From: an uncultured Draconibacterium sp.
Lineage (GTDB): Bacteria > Bacteroidota > Bacteroidia > Bacteroidales > Prolixibacteraceae
Reading direction: 5' to 3'
Length of the DNA stretch: 64,000 nt
NCBI RefSeq assembly: GCF_963676815.1
Contig: NZ_OY781365.1
Coordinates: 3,940,501-4,004,500, forward strand
Shown: positions 16,826 to 25,300 of the stretch, piece by piece
How the letters are laid out: every line of letters starts with the position of its first letter
How positions within the stretch are numbered: position 1 is the first letter of the stretch
Notes under the pieces: generated by a model
Seen by the model: the letters and a program-made list of their open reading frames with translations, nothing else
Databases searched by the model: none
Told to the model about the DNA's origin: nothing
Program-made: the position numbers and the translations under genes

Positions 16826-17008
16826 TTAGTGTTTTGTATTACTGGTGAATGGCATAATTTCACGTTCAAAATACACCAACTCTTTTCGATCGGGCTCATC
16901 GTGAATCTTGCAATAATAAATTCTATCGACATAACGCCGGATAATTAATTTCATTCCGGGATTTACTTTGGCACACACGATCTCTCCTTCTTTAAATTTG
17001 TTTTCCAT
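16826..17008 (-). CDS. Small SH3-like (DUF2158/YodC-like) protein
   Basis: 60 residues: FKEGEIVCAKVNPGMKLIIR followed by YYCKIHDEPDRKELVYFERE. The pattern of a G-E/D-V-V strand, a proline-glycine turn and alternating strands suggests a small beta-barrel, similar to the DUF2158 family. Its stop codon is directly adjacent to the start of the kinase/receiver gene, so the two are probably translated together. Function unknown. Confidence 0.55.
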   Translation of the reverse strand: MENKFKEGEIVCAKVNPGMKLIIRRYVDRIYYCKIHDEPDRKELVYFEREIMPFTSNTKH

Positions 17009-17079
17009 AATCTACTTGTTTTCATCTGTCTCATTTAATCTTCCCTCTCAGGAATTCATATAAAACAAGTACACTTAAA

Positions 17080-17199
17080 TTATACCTGACTCTCTCTTCC
17101 CAGCTTTTTTTGCTGCTTTTCAGCTCTTTTTTCTTTCAGGCTTTTTACAGCCTCCTTTTTAGTATTTTTTCTTTCTTTTCCTTCTTTAGCTTTTACCAT
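17080..17199 (-). CDS. Lysine-rich 39-residue protein
   Basis: Read directly from the minus strand: an ATG at 17199 opens a 39-residue frame (VKAKEGKERKNTKKEAVK, then SLKEKRAEKQQKKLGRE) ending in TAA at 17080. It is almost entirely Lys, Glu, Arg and Ala, likely one helix. Short basic proteins of this type occur in Bacteroidota stress islands. No function known. Confidence 0.5.
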   Translation of the reverse strand: MVKAKEGKERKNTKKEAVKSLKEKRAEKQQKKLGRESQV

Positions 17200-17221
17200 A
17201 CGATTTATTTTAAGATATTAT

Positions 17222-17572
17222 TCATAGCGAACTTTCTTCATACCCGCTTTTTATTACAGTCGAAATCATTTTAAATCTTTTATTGGCTTTAATAATGTAG
17301 GCGGTATGAGCAGGTACTATAACCATTTCCCCTGTCTTTAACAGGATGGAATGTTTATTGATTAGCACTTCGGCAACTCCCTCTATAATTTGGACAAATA
17401 TGTCGAATGGAGAAAAAGTTTCCGGAAGCATCATTCCGTTATCAAATGCAGTAACACTTATGCTTCCGGTTGTTTTCTTGTTAATCGTTTTGCTTGCAAT
17501 CGCATTGGAAGTGTAATCAAGAATGTCAACTAAGATTTGTTTTTTCGATTTCTCTATCTCTGTTTCCTGCAT
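17222..17572 (-). CDS. Cupin-domain protein
   Basis: 116 residues, one small cupin barrel: the first motif is around LPETFSPFDIFVQIIEGVAEV and the second around GEMVIVPAHTAYIIKAN. Metal-binding histidines are reduced: motif 1 lacks the usual HxH, leaving one histidine in motif 2, so metal binding may be weak or absent. Cupins of this size often act as small-molecule sensors or isomerases. Confidence 0.8.
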   Translation of the reverse strand: MQETEIEKSKKQILVDILDYTSNAIASKTINKKTTGSISVTAFDNGMMLPETFSPFDIFVQIIEGVAEVLINKHSILLKTGEMVIVPAHTAYIIKANKRFKMISTVIKSGYEESSL

Positions 17573-17829
17573 GTGTTAAAGGTAAGCTAAGACAAGCGGT
17601 AACATATTACATGATTAAACTTTTAAGTTACATGATTCACACATTTGCTTTTCATCCATACTCTCCACCATACAAACGTTTTAATGATGAAGGTTGAATT
17701 CCAAGATGGTAAAGAAAAGTTTAATACTCAGCTTTCAAAAATTCATTATCTGAAATAATAAAACCAATCAGGGACACTGGTATTTGGGATTTGGAACAAG
17801 ACAGGAAGGATTATAACAATACCTTAGTA

Positions 17830-18231
17830 TTATTCTTCTTTCTGATGTTCAATAAAAAAAGGTATATAGAAATCAATCGGAGATTCTTTAACGCTCCTTT
17901 CATTTATATCATCAACAAACTCCTGGTAGAACCGGTTAAACCGTTCTAAATCGTCATGAGCCAATAAAAAGAGTAGTTTTTGTGTATTCTGAGAATTGAA
18001 TTCTCCAACACTGGTGTAAATTGCTATCATTTCAAAATCATCAATTTTGTCATGTTTATGTAAATAAAAATTAATGAATTTGTTTTTGTTTCTAATTGGC
18101 GTTACTACAAAACAATATTTTCTGGATATATGATCCCATTCAAAAAAAATGATATAATCGGTTATTGAAAAATGAGGCTGAATAAATTTTTCAAAAATTT
18201 CCTGCAAATAATATTTCTCTTTGTTATTCAT
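17830..18231 (-). CDS. Hypothetical protein
   Basis: 133 residues, rich in aromatic residues (HFSITDYIIFFEWDH, FINFYLHKHDK, RFNRFYQEFVDD) and with an even charge mix. No signal peptide, membrane segment or known domain recognised. Alternating hydrophobic strands suggest an alpha/beta fold. It is flanked by cupin and AraC genes on the same strand but with gaps of 257 and 57 bases. Confidence 0.55.
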   Translation of the reverse strand: MNNKEKYYLQEIFEKFIQPHFSITDYIIFFEWDHISRKYCFVVTPIRNKNKFINFYLHKHDKIDDFEMIAIYTSVGEFNSQNTQKLLFLLAHDDLERFNRFYQEFVDDINERSVKESPIDFYIPFFIEHQKEE

Positions 18232-18288
18232 GAGCGCCCCTTCAAATTAATTTCCTTTTTACAAAATTTTACCTTTACCAAGTATTAT

Positions 18289-18849
18289 TCAAACGTCTTC
18301 AAGTGTATCTCGCCTTTTGTTTTTTAATTTCTTGAAATGAGAAGGGGTTAGTCCTGTAAATTTTTTGAATTGATTTGACAGGTGAGCTACGCTGCTGTAA
18401 TGCATTTTATAAGCTATTTCTGTAAGATTTAGTTCATCATAAACAATTAGTTCTTTCACCTTTTCAATCTTGTGAGTCAGGTAAAATTTTTCGATGGTAA
18501 TGCCCTTCACTTCCGAAAAGAGATTGGCAAGGTAAGTATAATCGTAAGTAAGTTTTTCGCTCAGGTAATCAGAAAGGTTGACTTTAATCTGTTCCTCGGT
18601 GTAATGCACCAACTCGATAATTGCGCTTTTTACTTTCTCTACCAGGATGCTTTTTTTATCATCCATTAAAATCAGCCCTGATTTTTTTAATGCCAGGCCC
18701 AATTGCTTTAGCTGTTCACTCTCCACATTTCCTATAATGTCAGCTTCGCCTATTTTCACATAAGTATACGGTAGCCCAATTTTTTCCAATTCGGCTTTAA
18801 CTACCATCTGGCAGCGAATACAAACCATATTTTTGATGTAGAGTTTCAA
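18289..18849 (-). CDS. AraC-family regulator with an N-terminal CxxC (HMA-like) segment
   Basis: 186 residues. The C-terminal 100 residues hold the two AraC helix-turn-helices: LNLTEIAYKMHYSSVAHLSN and FKKFTGLTPSHFKKLK. The N-terminus starts YIKNMVCIRCQMVVKAELEK, which resembles the metal-binding loop of heavy-metal-associated domains (MxCxxC), followed by a short beta-alpha-beta unit. It might sense metal or redox state through the two cysteines (inference). The gene lies downstream of the desaturase and radical SAM genes on the same strand. Confidence 0.82.
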   Translation of the reverse strand: MKLYIKNMVCIRCQMVVKAELEKIGLPYTYVKIGEADIIGNVESEQLKQLGLALKKSGLILMDDKKSILVEKVKSAIIELVHYTEEQIKVNLSDYLSEKLTYDYTYLANLFSEVKGITIEKFYLTHKIEKVKELIVYDELNLTEIAYKMHYSSVAHLSNQFKKFTGLTPSHFKKLKNKRRDTLEDV

Positions 18850-18971
18850 CTAATTTATTTTGTTTCAGTAGTAGTAGTCCATGTAATCTTGTATTCCAAA
18901 ATCTGTTATCAACTTTTAACAAAGACATATTATATCTCCTAAATTTACTGATATTAATTGGGTTTATTGGT

Positions 18972-20108
18972 TTAAACTGCCACAACTTTATGGCTTTTAG
19001 AAAGCTGGGCAGCTCGTTTAACTGAGCTACTGTACTCCCCAAGCAACTTAAGCATTTTAATGTGTTGCCATACCGCCTGTGCAAAACTTTTGTTTACGTG
19101 ATACGGAAGGTTGTATTCTTTGGCTTTTGCCTGCACAATTTTCGAAATATCTTTGTAGTGTACATGGCTGATGTATGGAAACAAATGATGTTCCACCTGG
19201 TAATTCAAGCCTCCCACCAACCATGAAAAGATACTGCTTTTAGGGGAATAATCGCATGTAGTGTACAACTGATGTATCGTCCAGTTATTGCTAAGTTCAC
19301 CTTCCTCATCAGGAACAGGATATTCCGAAGTTGGAACTACATGGGCAGTCTGAAAAATAGTGCTTAGTACCAGTCCGCTGGTAAAATGCATCAGCATAAA
19401 TCCGCTTATAATCCAGTACCACGAAACAGGAATTGTAAATAATGGAAGTATAAGAAAAATACCGTAATAAAGTACTTTTGAGATGATTACATCAATCAGT
19501 AACCGGTTAAATTTCCGTTTGTTACTTAATTTGGCGCCCATTTCTTCGTACTTTTTTAATCGTTTGAAATCTTTGGCTACAATCCACGAAATGGTCATCA
19601 GGCAATAAAAGAACCAGGCATAAATGTGCTGATAACGATGCATCTTTTTTAAAGGACGGTGAGGCGAAAATCTTAAAACTCCGGGAGGAGCAATATCTTC
19701 GTCATGTCCTTCAATGTTGGTAAAACCATGGTGCAGTGTGTTGTGCTGATAACGCCAGTTCGCAGGAAAGCCCCCAAGCAGGTACAACGAATTGCCAAAA
19801 AACCGGTTCACCTTTTGATTTTTGGAAAAAGAACCATGATTGGCGTCGTGCATCGTCACCATTCCCAGTCCCGACATTCCCAGTCCCATAATAAGCCAGC
19901 ATACCAATACCAGTGCGACTGAAGATACAAGTCCTGAGGTCATAAGAATAAAAGGAGCCAGATATAGAAAGGCCATAAAAATAGTTTTTACGTAAATCCT
20001 CCAATTTCCATTTGGCTGTATGTTATTTTTGCTGAAATATTCGTTTACCGAATTTCTTAAATCGGTCGTAAAATCGAGCTTTTGCTTTGAGTATCGAATG
20101 TTCTTCAT
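18972..20108 (-). CDS. Membrane fatty-acid desaturase
   Basis: 378 residues from the ATG at 20108. All three histidine boxes of the di-iron acyl-lipid/acyl-CoA desaturases are visible: HDANHGS, HNTLHHGFTN and QVEHHLF. Four hydrophobic spans alternate with them, as in front-end or linoleoyl-type desaturases. The enzyme would introduce a double bond into membrane acyl chains, using ferredoxin or cytochrome electrons. The frame extends upstream to 20216, but that would overlap the radical SAM gene; KNIRYSKQKLDF is the usual family start. It is tightly linked to that gene (31 bases). Confidence 0.9.
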   Translation of the reverse strand: MKNIRYSKQKLDFTTDLRNSVNEYFSKNNIQPNGNWRIYVKTIFMAFLYLAPFILMTSGLVSSVALVLVCWLIMGLGMSGLGMVTMHDANHGSFSKNQKVNRFFGNSLYLLGGFPANWRYQHNTLHHGFTNIEGHDEDIAPPGVLRFSPHRPLKKMHRYQHIYAWFFYCLMTISWIVAKDFKRLKKYEEMGAKLSNKRKFNRLLIDVIISKVLYYGIFLILPLFTIPVSWYWIISGFMLMHFTSGLVLSTIFQTAHVVPTSEYPVPDEEGELSNNWTIHQLYTTCDYSPKSSIFSWLVGGLNYQVEHHLFPYISHVHYKDISKIVQAKAKEYNLPYHVNKSFAQAVWQHIKMLKLLGEYSSSVKRAAQLSKSHKVVAV

Positions 20109-20139
20109 TTCTATGAAATAATATTTTTTAATTGATGAT

Positions 20140-21639
20140 TTAATGCTTGCGCCGGGTTTGGCGTAACCCATAAACAGTTCTAAAATGATAACCGTAAACT
20201 GAAAAAGTAATGGCATTTTCCAATAACTTTGGTTTGTTTATTATGGTCCAAAGCATAAATTTCCAATACTCAAATCTGCCCGTGTTCACCACGCCTAATA
20301 CTAAAACAGATTTGAGGAATGCCAATAACCGGGCAAAATCAATGTTTCTTCTGCCATTTCTCACAGGGGTATAATTCTGAAATAATTCCCTGATACGTTT
20401 GTAATAGGGTTTTTCTTTATAAATATTGTTTATAATGTGCCGGTATCCTTGTTGCAATTTCCATTTATCCATTTTGGGAATGAAGTTCATTGTATAATCG
20501 GTGTTACTCCCTGTGGCATCCACGGTTAGCCTGTTTTCTTCCTGCATTTGTTTATACAGCTTTGTGTTTTTCGGGGCGTTGAGCAAGCCTACCATTGCCG
20601 AGACAATTCCGCTTTTCTGGATAAAATCGATTTGTCGCTGAAATACAGTGGATGTATCGCTATCGAAACCAACGATAAAACCACCGGAAACCTGAAGCCC
20701 TGCCTTCTGGATTTGTTTCACATTTTCCAGTAAATTCCGGTTTTCATTTTGAATTTTGTGACAACTTTGTAACGATTCTTCAACCGGAGTTTCAATGCCA
20801 ATAAAAGTTGAGATAAATCCCGCTTCACGCATCAGTGTCAGCAATCTGTCGTCATCAGCCAGATTTATTGATGTTTGAGCATTAAAAGTAAACGGATGAT
20901 GATGAATTTTCATCCATTCTGTAATTGACGGAAGTAACTCGTTTTTTATAATGTTTTTGTTCCCGATGAAATTATCGTCTACCACGGATACTGCCCCTCG
21001 CCAATTCAAGCGGTATAATGTTTCCAATTCGCTTATGATTTGTTCCTTATTTTTCATCCTCACTTTATGCCCGAGCAATGCCGTAATCTCACAAAAGTCG
21101 CATGAAAACGGGCACCCCCGTGAAACCTGGAGACTCATGGAAGCATATGCTTTTAATTTCAGCAAATGAAAGTCGGGAACAGGAGAAAGCGATAAATCGG
21201 CATACTCATCTGTCCGGTAAATTCTTTTAGGCGGAAAACCATTTTGCAAATCGGATAAAAACTGGGGTAGCGTAATTTCTGCCTCATTTAAAATGAAGTG
21301 GTCAATTTGGGGATAATTGTCATATTCCTGGGTAAACAGAGGCCCGCCGGCAATAACTTTTACGGAAAACTCTTTGCAACGGACTAAAATTTCCGACACA
21401 GATTCTTTTTGAACATACATACTGCTCAGAAAAACATAATCAGCCCATTCCAACGCTTCGTTTTTAAGCTCTTCAATATTTAAATCGACCAACTTTCTTT
21501 GCCAATTCTCCGGCAACATGGCTGAAACAGTTATTAATCCTAATGGAGGTACGGCAGCTTTCTTGAAAATAAACTTTAAAGCATGTTTAAAACTCCAGTA
21601 AGTATCGGGGTATTTTGGATATATCATCAGAATTTTCAT
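20140..21639 (-). CDS. B12-binding radical SAM protein (DUF4070/HpnR-like)
   Basis: 499 residues. An N-terminal Rossmann-like cobalamin-binding region (ILMIYPKYPDTYW, VIAGGPLFT) precedes the radical SAM barrel with CPFSCDFCE (cysteines 176, 180, 183) and GGFIVGFDSD. The C-terminal part (about 360-499) resembles DUF4070, found in hopanoid C-3 methylase HpnR relatives. The DxHxxG cobalamin motif is not obvious, so B12 binding is uncertain. Members methylate or rearrange unactivated carbons in lipids and natural products. Its neighbour is a desaturase, so a lipid substrate is a reasonable guess. Confidence 0.85.
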   Translation of the reverse strand: MKILMIYPKYPDTYWSFKHALKFIFKKAAVPPLGLITVSAMLPENWQRKLVDLNIEELKNEALEWADYVFLSSMYVQKESVSEILVRCKEFSVKVIAGGPLFTQEYDNYPQIDHFILNEAEITLPQFLSDLQNGFPPKRIYRTDEYADLSLSPVPDFHLLKLKAYASMSLQVSRGCPFSCDFCEITALLGHKVRMKNKEQIISELETLYRLNWRGAVSVVDDNFIGNKNIIKNELLPSITEWMKIHHHPFTFNAQTSINLADDDRLLTLMREAGFISTFIGIETPVEESLQSCHKIQNENRNLLENVKQIQKAGLQVSGGFIVGFDSDTSTVFQRQIDFIQKSGIVSAMVGLLNAPKNTKLYKQMQEENRLTVDATGSNTDYTMNFIPKMDKWKLQQGYRHIINNIYKEKPYYKRIRELFQNYTPVRNGRRNIDFARLLAFLKSVLVLGVVNTGRFEYWKFMLWTIINKPKLLENAITFSVYGYHFRTVYGLRQTRRKH

Positions 21640-21852
21640 GAAATTAATATTTAATCGATTTACAATTGAGGCACGCGAAAATCATTTCGCTTCTCCTAAT
21701 TTTCTTAAAAAGAATAAATTAATGACATAAAAATACATCACGATTTTACCGTAAAAAAATGAAAGGGATAAGCAAAAGTTTTTTGGGATAAAATATGGAT
21801 TGAAAAGACGAATACTAAAATACGCTGGTGAATACCATTCGCCCCTGCCCCC

Positions 21853-22698
21853 CTATAACAAGTCCTTTACAACCATTAAATACTGTCGGGAAACAGGAAT
21901 TGTCTCTTTTGTATCAATAAGTGTCAACCAGTAGCTATTAAAGTTTTTATTCAACTTATCGATGTACTGGATATTGACAATACCGGAACGGTGTGTTCGT
22001 ACAAAATTATTAAACTCCCTGAGTTGTTTTTCAATATTTTTCAGGGTATTTCGCACCATTTTCTTTCTAATCTCCCCGCCATCCCTAAAACCTATTTCAA
22101 CATAATTGTCGGCTGATTTTACAAAAATAATCTCTGATACCTGTAGCCTGATATTATCGGCTTCATTCTCAGAAGTGAATTCGATAAACTTGTCTGCATA
22201 GCTTTCTGAGAATTGTCTTATTTTGTCCTGCATCTGCCTGTTTTCTTCTAAAAGCTTTTTGTACTTCTCGTGCATCGATAAAAGCATATCTTTTAAATAT
22301 ATAGTAACTGGTGCGCTCAGGCTAATAACCACAACGCGCAGAACAATGTTAAAGGTAATGCCGGTATTCCCAACGTAGCGGATATAAAATACAAACGCAA
22401 CGCTTGTTAATGCGATCTGCGAAAAGTAAAACAGCGAATTCAGTAATGGATTATATTCTCCATCCATATTGTTGCGAAGAAGGTGGCGCTGAAAAACAAT
22501 TTGAACAAGTATCTGAACGATAAAAATTATTGCACCATGACCTGCAATGAACAAATTCTTATTTTCAGATTCGAATTTAAGGGATGGAAAAGGCTGGAAA
22601 AACAGGATGAACAGGAAAACAGAAATGCTGATCCAAAAGTAAATTTTAAAATACTTTTTCGACAGTGAAATAAATTGATCTATAAAATTGTTCGACAT
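21853..22698 (-). CDS. Membrane-bound LytTR transcriptional regulator
   Basis: 281 residues. Four hydrophobic helices fill residues about 14-130 (YFKIYFWISISVFLFILFF and others), then a coiled coil (LLSMHEKYKKLLEENRQMQ), then a LytTR DNA-binding domain (about 180-281) with VSEIIFVKSADNYVEI, FVRTHRSGIVN and IPVSRQY. Such one-component regulators sense a membrane or lipid signal without a kinase. Its position upstream of the radical SAM/desaturase pair on the same strand (213-base gap) suggests it controls them. Confidence 0.85.
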   Translation of the reverse strand: MSNNFIDQFISLSKKYFKIYFWISISVFLFILFFQPFPSLKFESENKNLFIAGHGAIIFIVQILVQIVFQRHLLRNNMDGEYNPLLNSLFYFSQIALTSVAFVFYIRYVGNTGITFNIVLRVVVISLSAPVTIYLKDMLLSMHEKYKKLLEENRQMQDKIRQFSESYADKFIEFTSENEADNIRLQVSEIIFVKSADNYVEIGFRDGGEIRKKMVRNTLKNIEKQLREFNNFVRTHRSGIVNIQYIDKLNKNFNSYWLTLIDTKETIPVSRQYLMVVKDLL

Positions 22699-23106
22699 TT
22701 CTTTTGTGAATTAAATCAGAATTAATTGAGTAACTGGTGGCATTTATAATCGCCAATAACTATTTTAACAAATCATTCTGATGCCTTTTCTGTTTATCTA
22801 TGCTTCTTTACACCAACGCAATCTAAAAATAAGGAAATAACTAGTTTAAATTAAACAAATCGACCAAATTTTATCTGGATTCCATTTATTTGGTTATTAA
22901 ATATCATTTATATAAATCACTATCTTAAATAAAATTCCGACTCCTGTTTCTAACCGCTTCAGTAGTATTGAACAACGGGGAAATGGACTTGTCAAATGGC
23001 AATTCCTGAAAACCGATATTTCGAAGCAAATAGAAGGGGCACTTAATTTTACAACCGTAGAGTCTATACAGTATAAAGAGTTATCCAGCTCTTCTACAAA
23101 GGACCA

Positions 23107-23271
23107 ACATTCCCGAAAAACAAGCCCTCCGGGTTTTCAAAAGCTTTCGACATAAAGCCATTCATTCCAAAAACGGAAGAGTTAATTGCCGCCGGCACAC
23201 AGAGCCAATTTCAAAAAGACTTAACCTCGTATACTTCGGCTAAAACTTTTTGAAATCCCACATCAACACTT
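23107..23271 (+). repeat. Long imperfect direct repeat, left copy (flanks abiE)
   Basis: Aligns over its whole length with 25034-25199. The first 75 bases and last 35 bases are nearly identical; most differences fall in a central block of about 25 bases. The two copies bracket the abiE pair exactly. Confidence 0.85.
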
Positions 23272-23320
23272 GCTCCAATAGAAGAAGAGGAGATGAATAA
23301 TTAAATATGATATACATTTA

Positions 23321-23349
23321 TGTCGCAAATATTTGCTATATTTGCGACA
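23321..23349 (+). promoter_or_regulatory. Palindromic operator of the abiE operon
   Basis: TGTCGCAAAT and ATTTGCGACA form a perfect 10-bp inverted repeat with a 9-base spacer, 16 bases before the chosen abiEi start. AbiEi antitoxins are known to repress their own promoter by binding inverted repeats at this place. Confidence 0.7.
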
Positions 23350-23365
23350 ATATATATGTGTTTAT

Positions 23366-23986
23366 ATGGTAGAAAGCACAGAAATACAGATACTAACAAA
23401 AATAAAAAAAGCGAGAGGGGGTGCGCTATTTTTTGTTGAGGATTTTTTGCGTTTTGGAAATTATAAAACCATTTCTAAAGCCTTGGAACGCCTTGTTGAG
23501 AAAGAAGAAATTTCAAGAGTTGCAAGGGGTATTTATGCCCGGTTGGAAAAGGATCCTATTTTAGGGCCGGTGAAGCCAGGAGCTGAAGCTATTGCAAAAG
23601 CTATTGCGAAAAAAGATAAGGCCCGAATTATTCCAACAGGAGCTTTAGCGTTAAATGCGTTTGGGTTGTCAACACAAGTTCCAATGAATATAATCTATCT
23701 AACAGATGGTGCTGCCCGTAAAATAAATGTTGGCAAACGTACAATCGTTTTCAAAAAGACCAGTCCTAAAAATCTGGCAGCAATTGGTAAAATTAGCGGT
23801 TTAGCTGTTCAGGCATTAAAAGAACTGGGAAAAGATAATGTTACTGAAAGCCAAAAACGGATTATATTGGAACACCTAAAAAAGGAGGATAGTTATCGTT
23901 TGGAGCATGACATAAAATTAGCACCCGAATGGATTAGGGTAATAATGCGAGATGCCCTCACAAAAACAACAAAGAATGACAAATAA
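23366..23986 (+). CDS. abiEi: AbiEi-type antitoxin (DUF6088 family)
   Basis: 206 residues from ATG 23366. The N-terminal winged helix-turn-helix (ALFFVEDFLRFGNYKTISKA, LVEKEEISRVARGIYAR) is the AbiEi DNA-binding domain; the rest is the antitoxin domain. The frame is open up to 23333, but that start would run through the operator palindrome, so the ATG at 23366 was chosen. AbiEi represses the operon and blocks the toxin by a type IV mechanism, without forming a stable complex with it. Its end overlaps the toxin gene by 11 bases. Confidence 0.88.
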   Translation: MVESTEIQILTKIKKARGGALFFVEDFLRFGNYKTISKALERLVEKEEISRVARGIYARLEKDPILGPVKPGAEAIAKAIAKKDKARIIPTGALALNAFGLSTQVPMNIIYLTDGAARKINVGKRTIVFKKTSPKNLAAIGKISGLAVQALKELGKDNVTESQKRIILEHLKKEDSYRLEHDIKLAPEWIRVIMRDALTKTTKNDK

Positions 23987-25007
23987 ATGGTACGAAATAC
24001 CCACCCAGACAAAAGTAAATGCCTATACCCAAATTGCAGAAGAAAGGGGTATGACTCCTTATGCTGTGGAAAAAGATTGGTGGGTTGTACAAACCTTATC
24101 GGCCATCTTTCAAACGGAATTAGGAAAGTATTTGATTTTTAAAGGCGGTACATCTTTAAGTAAAGCCTGGGGCTTAATTGAACGATTCTCGGAAGACATA
24201 GACCTGGCTTTTGATAGAAGCTATCTTGGTTATGGAGGAGAGCTTTCCCGGACTCAAATAAAAAAGCTAAGGCAAAAAAACGGGAAATTTGTTGCCGATT
24301 CATTTGTGCCGGAGTTAGAGGTAAAACTTAAAGCAAATGGATTAAACGACGTAACTCTAAACTATCTTGAACCTGAAGCCAGTGACTCAGATCCGGCAAA
24401 GATTGAAGTTTTTTATCCGAATGTTATTGAATATCCGGGCTACATACAACCAAGAGTTCTTCTGGAAATTAGCAGCAGTTCATTAAAAGAACCAAATCAG
24501 GTGCAAGCTTTCAGTTCTTTAATTGATGAACATTATCCCGATGCTGAGTTCGCCGGAATACCTGTAAATATTCCAACGGCAATTCCGGAACGTACTTTTT
24601 TAGAGAAAATCTTTTTGTTACACGAAGAATTTCAACGCCCTCATGACAGAATCAGGGTGGATAGATTGAGTCGCCACCTTTACGATGTATTTCAATTAAT
24701 TAGTCGTGGTTATGCAGAGAATGCGATAAAAGATAAAGAGCTTTATGAAACGATTGTAGCTCACCGCCGTTCTTTCTTTCGTGTTGGCGGAGTTAATTAC
24801 AATCTCCATCAACCACAAACCATTAATCCAATACCAATCCCCAAATTTATCAAAGCATGGGAAGCAGATTACAAAACCATGCAGGAACAAATGATTTATG
24901 GTGATTCTCCATCATATGAGGAAATGATAAATGTGATTCAGGATTTCATTGCCAATGTAATCAATAAGCAGGAATGGAAGATGAAGGTTCAGTTTCCAAA
25001 GCCTTAA
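23976..25007 (+). CDS. abiEii: AbiEii-type nucleotidyltransferase toxin
   Basis: 343 residues from ATG 23976, overlapping the antitoxin end. The nucleotidyltransferase signature is clear: FKGGTSLSKAWGLI followed by FSEDIDLAF, which supplies the catalytic aspartates, and a later IEVFYPNVIEYPG strand region. AbiEii/MenT-type toxins transfer nucleotides, in studied members to tRNA acceptor ends, and stop translation, aborting phage infection. The gene is intact with all core motifs. Together with abiEi it forms a defence cassette flanked by long direct repeats inside the mobile element. Confidence 0.9.
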   Translation: MTNKWYEIPTQTKVNAYTQIAEERGMTPYAVEKDWWVVQTLSAIFQTELGKYLIFKGGTSLSKAWGLIERFSEDIDLAFDRSYLGYGGELSRTQIKKLRQKNGKFVADSFVPELEVKLKANGLNDVTLNYLEPEASDSDPAKIEVFYPNVIEYPGYIQPRVLLEISSSSLKEPNQVQAFSSLIDEHYPDAEFAGIPVNIPTAIPERTFLEKIFLLHEEFQRPHDRIRVDRLSRHLYDVFQLISRGYAENAIKDKELYETIVAHRRSFFRVGGVNYNLHQPQTINPIPIPKFIKAWEADYKTMQEQMIYGDSPSYEEMINVIQDFIANVINKQEWKMKVQFPKP

Positions 25008-25033
25008 GTTCACAACCCCTTTGCAAAATAACT

Positions 25034-25199
25034 ACATTTCCGAAAAACAAGCCCTCCGGGTTTTCAAAAGCTTCCGACATAAAGCCATTCATTCCAAAAC
25101 CGGAAGAGTTAATTTCTGCCATCGCACTAGCTTAATATCAAAAAGACTTAACCTGCGTAAACTCCGGTTAAAACTTTTTGAAATCCCACATCAACACTT
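25034..25199 (+). repeat. Long imperfect direct repeat, right copy (flanks abiE)
   Basis: Begins 27 bases after the toxin stop and matches 23107-23271 (see there). All three forward frames stay open for much of the repeat, so coding origin cannot be judged. Confidence 0.85.
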
Positions 25200-25300
25200 C
25201 CGCTTTTTCCATTCATTATTTATTTCTTTTCCTTTTGAAAATTTTCCGAAAATGTTGAAGGAAGTGTTTACGGGGGTGAATGGAAGTGTTCTGTTTTAAA

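Larger units (their letters stand above)
22699..23365. other. Long intergenic region before abiE
   Basis: About 670 bases without a convincing gene. It contains the left copy of a long direct repeat (23107-23271) and the abiE operator (23321-23349). A frame without start codon is open from 22934 to 23155 and could be a gene remnant; I cannot assign it. Confidence 0.6.

Noticed and set aside
20109..20216. Longer N-terminus for the desaturase
   Set aside because: It would overlap the radical SAM gene end and precede the conserved family start.
22934..23155. 73-codon open stretch before the left long repeat
   Set aside because: No start codon and no recognised family; at best a remnant.
25021..25299. 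92-residue plus-strand frame after abiEii
   Set aside because: It runs through the long direct repeat, its left counterpart is not open in the same way, and it resembles no protein.
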